A stretch of 5,361 bases of DNA from Planctomycetota bacterium (GTDB lineage Bacteria > Planctomycetota > UBA1135 > GCA-002686595): positions 1-5,361 of the forward strand of contig JAQBVH010000281.1 in the NCBI GenBank assembly GCA_027623615.1, read 5' to 3'. The notes below the pieces were generated by a model. The model ran no database searches and had not been told where the DNA came from. It was given only the letters and a program-made list of their open reading frames with translations. Numbering within the stretch: the first letter of the stretch is position 1; every line of letters starts with the position of its first letter. Positions 1 to 5,361 of the stretch are shown piece by piece. Made by a program: the position numbers and the translations under genes.

Positions 1-108
1 CGCGGGGCCGAGGGGCCACGCGCCCCTTGCCTGTTGAGGGGTCCTTCACGTGGGGTGGAGCTTCCCGGACCGCCGGATAAACTGGGCGTCCCCCTGGGCT
101 CCCCTCAC

Positions 109-1320
109 ATGACGCAACCTTCTCAAGACGACCTGATCTTCGACTGGAACGAGGAGCCCGCTCCGGGCCACAGGATCCAGCTGGACGACGAGACCCTGCG
201 CGACGGTCTCCAGAGTCCTTCCGCCCGTGATCCGGAGCTCTCCGAGAAGCTCGAGCTGATCCACCTGATGGACGAGCTGGGCATCGACACGGCCAACATC
301 GGTCTGCCAGGAGCGTCCACGAAGGCTCGCGAGCACATCCTGGCCCTGTGCCGGGAGATGAAGGACCTGACGATCACGCCCAACGTGGCGTGTCGCACCT
401 TGATCTCGGACATCGCGCCCGCGGCCGAGGTCGCGCAGGAGGTCGGCGCGCCGGTCGAGGTGTGCGCGTTCATCGGCTCGAGCCCCATCCGCCAGTACGC
501 GGAGAACTGGGAGCTCGCCGACATGCTCAAGCTCGTGCACGACGCGGTCGCCTTCACGACGAAGGAGGGCCTGCCGTGCATGTTCGTGACCGAGGACACG
601 ACCCGCGCCCACCCCGACACCGTGCGCGCGCTCTACACGACCGCCATCGAGGCCGGCGCCAGGCGCATCTGCATCTGTGACACCTGCGGGCACGCGACCC
701 CGAGCGGCGTGCGCAAGCTGGTCGGCCACGTGCGCGCGCTCGTCGAAGAGCTGGGCGTGGACGTGGGCATCGACTGGCACGGTCACCGTGACCGGGGCCT
801 GGGCCTCATCAACGCGCTCGCCGCCATCGAGGCCGGCGCGACGCGCATCCATGGCACGGCCATGGGGGTGGGCGAGCGCACCGGCAACACCGAGATGGAC
901 CTGTTGCTCGTCAACCTGCAGCTGCTCGGCTGGATCGACCGCGACCTGACCAAGCTCGGCGACTACGTGCAGAAGTCGGCGGACTACGTGAAGATCCCCT
1001 TGCCGCCCAACTATCCCGTCTTCGGCAAGGATGCGTTCGAGACCTCGACCGGCGTCCACGCCGCGGCGGTGATCAAGGCCTTCAAGAAGGGCGACCACTG
1101 GCTCGCGAACCGGGTGTACTCCGGGGTGCCCGCCGACCTCTTCGGTCTCGAGCAGAACATCGCGGTCGGCCCGATGAGCGGGAAGTCGAACGTGGCCTGG
1201 GTCCTCGAGAAGCACGAGGTCGAGGCCACCGAGGAGCGCATCAACCGAGTGCTCGAGCTGGCCAAGACGACCCCGCGCCAGCTGACGGACGACGAGGTGC
1301 TGGAGGCGGCGGGCGCGTAG
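109..1320 (+). CDS. LeuA-type HMGL-like (DRE-TIM metallolyase) synthase, isopropylmalate/homocitrate synthase-like, short form
   Basis: This 403-residue cytoplasmic enzyme very probably condenses acetyl-CoA with a 2-oxo acid. Seen in the sequence: the DETLRDGLQ signature at residues 27-35 (R31 and D32 match the catalytic Arg and metal-binding Asp), ICDTCGHATPSG at about 190-201, the metal-binding HGH (H224, H226), and GVGERTGN at 253-260, with N260 the expected further ligand. The stretch FGKDAFETSTGVHAA (about 305-319) and GPMSGKS (about 354-360) match the LeuA linker subdomain. The protein then ends about 45 residues later, so the roughly 110-residue C-terminal leucine-binding domain of full LeuA (about 510 residues or more) is absent. 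The residue after HGH is Arg, where LeuA and homocitrate synthases normally have HxHND. I chose the ATG at 109 because LIFDWN, just after it, resembles the family N-terminus; a TTG at 34 and an open frame to the left edge are alternatives. No clear ribosome binding site is visible and no leucine-pathway neighbour is present. Superfamily is near certain; the exact substrate is not. Confidence 0.93.
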   Translation: MTQPSQDDLIFDWNEEPAPGHRIQLDDETLRDGLQSPSARDPELSEKLELIHLMDELGIDTANIGLPGASTKAREHILALCREMKDLTITPNVACRTLISDIAPAAEVAQEVGAPVEVCAFIGSSPIRQYAENWELADMLKLVHDAVAFTTKEGLPCMFVTEDTTRAHPDTVRALYTTAIEAGARRICICDTCGHATPSGVRKLVGHVRALVEELGVDVGIDWHGHRDRGLGLINALAAIEAGATRIHGTAMGVGERTGNTEMDLLLVNLQLLGWIDRDLTKLGDYVQKSADYVKIPLPPNYPVFGKDAFETSTGVHAAAVIKAFKKGDHWLANRVYSGVPADLFGLEQNIAVGPMSGKSNVAWVLEKHEVEATEERINRVLELAKTTPRQLTDDEVLEAAGA

Positions 1321-1331
1321 CGCGCCGCCTC
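1303..1331 (+). terminator. GC-rich hairpin spanning the stop codon of the LeuA-like gene
   Basis: GAGGCGGC (1303-1310) pairs with GCCGCCTC (1324-1331), and after a GG bulge GCGC (1313-1316) pairs with GCGC (1320-1323) around a three-base loop. This makes a 12-bp interrupted stem that contains the TAG stop at 1318-1320. No T-run follows on either strand, so it is not a classical intrinsic terminator. It may assist termination or RNA stability, or simply reflect GC-rich composition. Confidence 0.3.
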
Positions 1332-1562
1332 GACCAAGCATCGTCGCGCCAAACGCGATACAGCTTGCGATGAACTCCGGAAGGGGCGCCAACTCGGGGT
1401 GGCGAGGGTCGGCAGCACGAACGTCGTGGTGTGGACGAATCAGGGTTTGCCCCCCACCAGCGGGAACGGCGAGCACAACGTCCTCCGTGAAGAGCAGGTC
1501 GAGGAGGGCGATGTCTGTGCCGCCAAGCTCGAGGCCGGGAAACTCCCCTCTCTCATCCAAGA

Positions 1563-1580
1563 TGATCCCGATCGGGATCA
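1563..1580. repeat. 18-bp perfect palindrome, copy 1
   Basis: TGATCCCGATCGGGATCA is identical to its own reverse complement and contains three GATC sites. An identical copy lies 72 bp downstream. As RNA it can fold into a 7-bp stem with a GATC loop. The palindromy stops exactly at these ends, since the flanking bases A and C do not pair. It is the first inverted repeat after the coding-like block. Function is unknown: a dimeric regulator site, a dispersed palindromic repeat unit, or a bidirectional terminator are all possible. Confidence 0.85.
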
Positions 1581-1586
1581 CAGGGA

Positions 1587-1606
1587 CCTTCCAGGGCGGT
1601 GGAAGG
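1587..1606. repeat. 7-bp inverted repeat between the two palindromes
   Basis: CCTTCCA (1587-1593) and TGGAAGG (1600-1606) are inverted copies around a GGGCGG loop, six bases downstream of the first 18-bp palindrome. It forms the middle element of a three-hairpin cluster. No T-tract follows it on either strand. Confidence 0.6.
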
Positions 1607-1634
1607 GTCACGAGCACACTTGGGAGCAAGGCGC

Positions 1635-1652
1635 TGATCCCGATCGGGATCA
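1635..1652. repeat. 18-bp perfect palindrome, copy 2
   Basis: This copy is identical base for base to the palindrome at 1563-1580, with a start-to-start distance of 72 bp, close to seven helical turns. It ends 27 bp short of the stop codon end of the minus-strand DUF6807 gene, so in that transcript it would be the first strong hairpin after translation stops. The flanks of the two copies share only a short CAAG-like element upstream. Confidence 0.85.
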
Positions 1653-1679
1653 ACATGCGCCAAGACAACCCAGGCCCCT

Positions 1680-2918
1680 TCACTTCACGCGGACCTTCAC
1701 CGGCGTCATCCACGAGGCGTGCTCGGCCGCGGCATCGAGCTGCTCGCGCCCGGGGTGCCCCGGTTGGCGCTCGCGGATCCGGAGCGCGTAGCGCAGCTCG
1801 ATCCGCTCACCCGGCTCCAGCGTGTGCTGGAAGAAGGGGCCGAAGCGGCCGTAGTTGCGCGTGTTCCAGGTCGGATCCGGGTTGTCCGGGTGATCGTGGA
1901 AGAGGACCTCGAAGCTGCGCTCCGCGATCGGGAACCCCGCCGCGACCCAGGCCGCGTTCTGCCAGTTGTCGCCCTGGCCGCCGGTCGTGCCCTCGGGAAA
2001 GGTGTAGGTGCAGGCCTGCGCCTCCGCCACTGACTGGGCCAGACGCACCTGGAAGCCGGCGTGGGCGGGGTCGCCCTGGAGGTGGATCGGCTCGTCCGCG
2101 TGGGCAATCAACGTGATGCGGTAGTCGAGCAGCACGTGCGGCGAGCCGGGCGCAGCGTCGTAGCGCCACGTGTCCCACTCGCGCAGCTCCTCGACGACCA
2201 CCTCCCCCTCCGGCGTCTTCCACTCGGCGCGCGCACAGACGCGCGCGAGGTTGGACCCGAGCCAGCCGCGGCCGCTGACCCACTCGGCGTGCTCCTGGTG
2301 CGGACGGTTGTCCTTCGGGATCGCCCAGAAGTTGTAGGTCTGGTCCCCCACCTGCGTGCGTGTCCAGCCGCAGAAGACGCCGCGGTGGTGCGGGTAGAGG
2401 CCATCCGGACCCTTGGTGAGGCACAGCTCGCCCGCGCCGTACAGGTGGGTGTAGGGACGGAAGGTGTCGTCGTGACGCTCGGGAGCCCAGGCGGTCATGT
2501 GGCGCCAGACGGCCTCGCCGCCCTTCTTCATCACCGACGAGCCGTCCTCGAGGGCGAACACGAAGCTGCCCTGGCTCCGGCCGTCGCGCGGGACGAGGGT
2601 CAGCTCGCGCTCCCCCACCTCACCTGGTTCCAGGTCGACCTCGAACCAGGCCAGCTCGACACCGACGGGTCGGCCCTCCGCGTCACGCACCGTCCGCGCC
2701 TGAACGGCGCGCTCCTGGCCGGCGCTCTTCAACGTCCCCTTCCAGTGATCGCTGCTGTTGGGCGCGAGCCCTTGCACCTGGTCCATGGCCAGCGTCACGG
2801 TCACCGGACACACCGGCGGACGAGCGACGTCACCGGGATCGACGACGAGCGTGACCTGACCGAAGGTCGGTAGGACGAGGAGCGCAGCAGGAATCAGGCG
2901 GGACCACATGGCGCCCAT
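1680..2918 (-). CDS. Exported DUF6807 (PmoA-family) protein
   Basis: This 412-residue protein belongs to DUF6807, often labelled PmoA or methane oxygenase; that label is misleading, as nothing here resembles membrane methane monooxygenase. The true function is unknown; the family is common in Planctomycetota and relatives. Seen in the sequence: an apparent signal peptide (MGAMWSRLIPAALLVLPTFG, one Arg then a hydrophobic core, likely cleaved near residue 20), a beta-rich N-terminal half, then the family core. The core includes RPYTHLYGAGE at 154-164, PHHRGVFCGW at 176-185, DPAHAGFQVR at 283-292, the DNWQNAAW segment at 317-324, and RNYGRFGPFF at 354-363. The length suits a complete member. The start is well fixed: an in-frame TAG lies directly against the ATG at 2918; a second ATG at 2909 is the only close alternative. 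No Shine-Dalgarno sequence is visible. It lies 155 bp downstream of the BNR-repeat gene on the same strand. A 28-bp near-perfect palindrome lies inside it at 2623-2650. Confidence 0.93.
   Translation of the reverse strand: MGAMWSRLIPAALLVLPTFGQVTLVVDPGDVARPPVCPVTVTLAMDQVQGLAPNSSDHWKGTLKSAGQERAVQARTVRDAEGRPVGVELAWFEVDLEPGEVGERELTLVPRDGRSQGSFVFALEDGSSVMKKGGEAVWRHMTAWAPERHDDTFRPYTHLYGAGELCLTKGPDGLYPHHRGVFCGWTRTQVGDQTYNFWAIPKDNRPHQEHAEWVSGRGWLGSNLARVCARAEWKTPEGEVVVEELREWDTWRYDAAPGSPHVLLDYRITLIAHADEPIHLQGDPAHAGFQVRLAQSVAEAQACTYTFPEGTTGGQGDNWQNAAWVAAGFPIAERSFEVLFHDHPDNPDPTWNTRNYGRFGPFFQHTLEPGERIELRYALRIRERQPGHPGREQLDAAAEHASWMTPVKVRVK
2623..2650. repeat. 28-bp near-perfect palindrome inside the DUF6807 gene
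   Basis: Outer arms CCTGGTTC (2623-2630) and GAACCAGG (2643-2650) are exact inverted copies. Between them lies the perfect palindrome AGGTCGACCT (2632-2641), with one mismatched C/C pair at 2631 and 2642. Thirteen of fourteen pairs match. On the minus strand it encodes roughly residues 90-99 (AWFEVDLEPG) in the N-terminal half of the protein. It is either chance in coding sequence or an internal regulatory or structural site. Confidence 0.7.
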
Positions 2919-3073
2919 CTAAGCACGGGATCGTGTCGCGTGGTGAGCTGGTCGGCTCCTCCCAGGCTCACGAGAGCGGCGCCTCCCGACGAATCCGGGC
3001 TGCTCCGGATCTTCGAAGCGCGGACCGAGAACTCGGGCGGCCGGAGTGTCGCTCTCCGGCCGCGCCGCGTCGT
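2919..3073. other. Intergenic gap between the BNR-repeat and DUF6807 genes, rich in inverted repeats
   Basis: In the minus-strand direction this gap is the 3' flank of the BNR gene and the leader of the DUF6807 gene. Its half nearest the BNR gene is almost wholly made of inverted repeats: a 10-bp stem at 3037-3063, a short CCGAG/CTCGG pair at 3025-3036, the 8-bp palindrome CTTCGAAG at 3011-3018, and the 6-bp stem ATCCGG/CCGGAT at 2993-3010. I see no convincing sigma-70 promoter or ribosome binding site, so co-transcription of the two genes versus a separate promoter cannot be decided here. Confidence 0.6.
3037..3063 (-). terminator. 10-bp stem-loop just downstream of the BNR-repeat gene
   Basis: GCGGCCGGAG (3037-3046) and CTCCGGCCGC (3054-3063) are perfect inverted copies around a seven-base loop. 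On the minus strand the stem begins ten bases after the TGA of the BNR-repeat gene (3074-3076). Position and stability suit a transcription terminator or 3'-end stabiliser, but the following bases are not T-rich, so a classical intrinsic terminator is uncertain. Confidence 0.45.
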
Positions 3074-5361
3074 TCAATCGACCTTGCCCGCGTCCTCGAG
3101 CAGCTTCAGCCCGGCGTCGCCGTAGGCCTTCTGCAGCGTCGTCCAGCTCTCGCCGCCGAGGACCGCGTCGAGCGCGTCGATGGCTGCGTTCAGCTCCGCC
3201 TCGGCCTCCTCGAACTGGCGCAGCTCGGACGCGGTCGGCGCGTCCCAGCTGGAGCCGAGACCCCAGGGCAGGCTGCGCACCTCTCCCGCGACGGACGGTC
3301 GCCGGTTGATGCCCTTGCCGCCGCTCTCGCCGCGCAAGGTCGTGTTGACCCCGTCGAGGTCCTTCTCGAACGCCTCGAGGGCGTCGAGCAGCGCCTTCTG
3401 CGGGTGCTCGGCGTCCTCCTCGGCGTCCGGGTCCTCCTCACGCTCGGCGATCTGACGCACCAGACCGACCTCCTCGCGCAGGTCATCGATGCGCTTGGTG
3501 GCCGCGCCGAGGCGCTCGGACAGCTTGCCCGCGCGACGGATCAGGTCGTTGCGCGCCGCGCGCGCCTCGATCGAGACGTCCACGCGCGGATCGGAGTGGA
3601 TCGCGACGGTGCGCTCGGCGACGTGGTCGCCGAGGGTCACGCGCACGGTGTAGACGCCGGGCAAGACCTCGGGGCCGCCGGGCAGGTCGAGGGGGTCCTG
3701 GCTGCCGCCCCCACCTCCGCGACCGCCGCGTCGGCCAAAGCCGCCGCGGAACCCGGTCTCGCGCATGTCCCAGGTGAACCGGTTCCAACCGGGGCGCAGG
3801 TCGCGCGTCTGCTTGCGCACGGTCGTGCCTGCGGCGTCGATGTACCAGAGGGTGGCTTCCTTGTCCTCCAGCGCGTCCGCCAGCCAGACCGAGAGGCGCG
3901 CGCCGCGTTCTCGGGTCTCGCCGCGGAACTCCTCGTCGCCGGGGAAGCGCGACTCGCGCGTCTGCGCAACCCGGTACTGGTAGGCGTCCGGGATGTCGGT
4001 CATGCGCAGCTTGGCGTCCGCCTCGTCGTCCCGCGCCGCCCGCAGGGGACGGATGTCGTCGAGGATGAAGGCGCTACGGCCGAAGGTGCCGATCACGAGG
4101 TCGTGCTCACGCGGGTGGACGTGCAAGGCGGTGACCGGGCAGGTCGGCACGCCCTCGGTCCATTGCCCCCAGCTCGAGCCGCCGTCGCGGGAGGTGTAGA
4201 GACCGAACTCCGTGCCGACGAAGAGCAGCTTCGGGTCGACCGGGTCCTCCTCGATCACGTGCACGTAGCCCCAGATGTCGGGCGTGGCCAGGTCGGTCCA
4301 GGTCGCGCCGCCGTCGGTGGTCTTGAACACGTACGGCGTCCAGTTCGCGCGCCGGTGATCGTCGAGCACCACGTACGCGGTCTCCACGTCGTGCTTGCTG
4401 GCCTCGACGTGCGGGACCCAGGTGTTGCGCGGGACGCCGAACAGGCCCCCCTCGAGGCTGGTCCACGTCTCGCCCCCATCACGGGTGACGTGCAAGCGGC
4501 CGTCGTCGGTGCCGACCCAGATCGTGTTCTGGTCGAGGGTGCTCGGCGCGATCGTCATGATCGAGCAGAAGTTCTCGGCCGCGGTCACGTCCGGCGTCAG
4601 ACCACCCGACTCGTCCTGACGCTGCCACTGGACGTTGTTGGTGGTCAGGTCCGGGCTGATCGTCTCCCAGGTGTTCCCGCGATCCTTCGAGCGGTGCAGG
4701 AACTGGCTGCCGTAATACACGCTGGCCGGGTCGAAGGGATCGATCGCGATACCCGCGTTCCAGTTGAAGCGCAGGTCCACGTCCTTGGGCCCGTCGGGCT
4801 GAATGCCCTTGCGCTCGCCCGTGCGCAGCTCCCAGCGCATCAGCGAGCCGCCCTGGCTCATCGCGTAGCCGCTCAGCGAGTCATCGGGCATCGGCAGGGT
4901 CGCGAAACCGTCGCCGAAGCCGACCTCGTGCCAGTGGTGGTTGCGGATGCCGCCGTTCTCCCAGACGTCGCTCGGACCGCGCCACGAGCCGTTGTCCTGC
5001 ATGCCGCCGTACACGTTGTAGGGCAGCTCGTCGTCGACGTTGATGTGGTAGTACTGCGCGAGCGGCAGGTTCCTCACGAAGCGCCAGCTGTCGCCCCGGT
5101 TGCGGCTGATCGCGAGGCCTCCGTCGTTGCCCTCGACGATGTGCCGCGGGTCGGCCGGGTTGATCCACATCGCGTGGTGATCGGGGTGCACACCGGCGTA
5201 GGGGATCAGCGTCCCCCAGGTCGTGCCGCCGTCATTCGACACGAGCACGATCGACTCGAGGCTGTACACACGATCCGGATCGGAGGGGTCGACGCGAATG
5301 TCCGCGTAGTAGAAGGGCCGGGCGCCCGCGTCCCCGCGGTTGACGATGCGGAAGGTGCGCC
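3074..5361 (-). CDS. Sortilin/BNR (Asp-box) beta-propeller exoprotein, C-terminal 761 residues, 5' end beyond the window
   Basis: This is the C-terminal part of a protein of the VPS10/sortilin-like BNR-repeat family, often annotated as a glycosyl hydrolase or WD40/YVTN/BNR protein; members run to about 1000 residues or more and are usually exported. The frame is open to the right edge, and the upstream residues (RPFYYADIRVDPSDPDRVYS) fit the family, so a GTG at 5269 is not the real start. Six Asp-boxes of the SxDxGxTW type are visible, at about 5239-5216, 5107-5084, 4690-4667, 4486-4463, 4318-4295 and 4192-4169. Also typical are HPDHHAMWI, NDGGL, YGGMQDNGSW and the propeller-closing GTFGRSAFILDDIRPL (near 4090-4043). 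A beta-sandwich-like segment follows (GWNRFTWDMRETGF), then a Gly/Arg-rich linker (about 3757-3701), PGVYTVRVTLGD, and a charged helical tail with an acidic stretch before the TGA at 3074-3076. No catalytic site can be assigned; binding or processing of an extracellular partner is inference. It lies upstream of the DUF6807 gene. Confidence 0.93.
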   Translation of the reverse strand, partial: RTFRIVNRGDAGARPFYYADIRVDPSDPDRVYSLESIVLVSNDGGTTWGTLIPYAGVHPDHHAMWINPADPRHIVEGNDGGLAISRNRGDSWRFVRNLPLAQYYHINVDDELPYNVYGGMQDNGSWRGPSDVWENGGIRNHHWHEVGFGDGFATLPMPDDSLSGYAMSQGGSLMRWELRTGERKGIQPDGPKDVDLRFNWNAGIAIDPFDPASVYYGSQFLHRSKDRGNTWETISPDLTTNNVQWQRQDESGGLTPDVTAAENFCSIMTIAPSTLDQNTIWVGTDDGRLHVTRDGGETWTSLEGGLFGVPRNTWVPHVEASKHDVETAYVVLDDHRRANWTPYVFKTTDGGATWTDLATPDIWGYVHVIEEDPVDPKLLFVGTEFGLYTSRDGGSSWGQWTEGVPTCPVTALHVHPREHDLVIGTFGRSAFILDDIRPLRAARDDEADAKLRMTDIPDAYQYRVAQTRESRFPGDEEFRGETRERGARLSVWLADALEDKEATLWYIDAAGTTVRKQTRDLRPGWNRFTWDMRETGFRGGFGRRGGRGGGGGSQDPLDLPGGPEVLPGVYTVRVTLGDHVAERTVAIHSDPRVDVSIEARAARNDLIRRAGKLSERLGAATKRIDDLREEVGLVRQIAEREEDPDAEEDAEHPQKALLDALEAFEKDLDGVNTTLRGESGGKGINRRPSVAGEVRSLPWGLGSSWDAPTASELRQFEEAEAELNAAIDALDAVLGGESWTTLQKAYGDAGLKLLEDAGKVD

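Larger units (their letters stand above)
1321..1679. other. Convergent intergenic region with coding-like left half and palindromic right half
   Basis: This 359-bp gap lies between the 3' ends of the LeuA-like gene (+) and the DUF6807 gene (-). I recognise no gene in it. The plus frame that continues the LeuA-like gene past its TAG stays open to a TAG at 1789-1791. Within it, a GTG at 1399 begins a stretch with typical high-GC coding periodicity: for the 54 codons at 1399-1560 I count GC of about 69, 43 and 83 percent at positions 1, 2 and 3. From 1561 on this pattern fades and palindromes take over. The opposite strand is also open in the same triplets and continues antisense through the LeuA-like gene, so neither reading is secure. 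It could be a remnant of a lost gene, a small unknown gene, or non-coding sequence. The palindromes may serve as bidirectional 3'-end structures for the two converging genes. Confidence 0.6.

Noticed and set aside
34..108. Extended N-terminus of the LeuA-like gene from a TTG start
   Set aside because: The extra 25 residues are Gly/Pro-rich and unlike the family, whereas the ATG at 109 sits just before a family-like N-terminal segment.
46..1713. A 555-codon open frame on the minus strand opposite the LeuA-like gene
   Set aside because: It is antisense to a gene with clear family motifs, and over that gene it has the low-complexity, Arg/His/Val-rich composition of a GC-rich shadow frame. Only the part at 1321-1680 is not explained this way; that part is discussed as an uncertain intergenic block.
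2061..2873. A 270-codon plus-strand open frame opposite the DUF6807 gene
   Set aside because: The minus strand carries recognisable DUF6807 motifs and a signal peptide across the same stretch; the plus frame shows no family features.
3700..3760. Gly/Arg-rich segment as a possible frameshift or inserted low-complexity repeat
   Set aside because: Gly-rich linkers at this point are usual in this BNR-repeat family, and the frame and motifs continue normally on both sides.
5267..5269. GTG as the start of the BNR-repeat gene
   Set aside because: The frame remains open to the right edge, and the 30 residues encoded upstream fit the family, so the gene continues outside the window.
5271..5282. 12-bp palindrome CGATCCGGATCG near the right edge
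   Set aside because: It is a single short palindrome within family-conserved coding sequence and is not repeated elsewhere; chance suffices in GC-rich DNA.
1..5361. CRISPR array, tRNA, rRNA, transposase, phage or defence genes
   Set aside because: I saw no regularly spaced direct repeats, cloverleaf-like sequence, or protein motifs of these kinds on either strand.

Overview
This is a high-GC bacterial window (by eye about two-thirds G+C, with very G/C-rich third codon positions). It holds two complete protein genes and the 3' part of a third. The gene content best fits a Planctomycetota-like genome: a secreted DUF6807 (so-called PmoA-family) protein, a large sortilin/BNR-repeat exoprotein, and no convincing Shine-Dalgarno sequences before the starts. 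Acidobacteriota or another high-GC environmental lineage remains possible. The assignment rests on family recognition only, not on any search.

Layout. Positions 1-108 precede the first gene. That gene's frame is open to the left edge, and I see no other gene there. Positions 109-1320 (+) encode a LeuA-type member of the HMGL/DRE-TIM metallolyase superfamily, an acetyl-CoA-dependent Claisen-condensing enzyme of the isopropylmalate/homocitrate synthase kind. It has the catalytic barrel and linker subdomain but no C-terminal leucine-feedback domain. Positions 1321-1679 lie between convergent genes. The left half has coding-like composition; the right half carries two identical 18-bp perfect palindromes 72 bp apart, with a third inverted repeat between them. 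Positions 1680-2918 (-) encode an exported DUF6807 protein. Positions 2919-3073 are a short intergenic gap with a nearly continuous run of inverted repeats. Positions 3074-5361 (-) encode the C-terminal 761 residues of a BNR/Asp-box beta-propeller protein whose N-terminus lies beyond the right edge.

How the genes relate. The two minus-strand genes could share a transcript (BNR protein first, DUF6807 second), but a 10-bp stem just after the BNR stop may separate them. Both look like exoproteins, whereas the plus-strand enzyme is cytoplasmic; no pathway clearly links all three. I see no rRNA, tRNA, CRISPR array, transposase or phage gene. No obviously new multi-gene system is present. The most unusual signals are the paired palindromes in the convergent gap, a 28-bp near-perfect palindrome inside the DUF6807 gene, and the altered metal-site motif of the LeuA-like enzyme.
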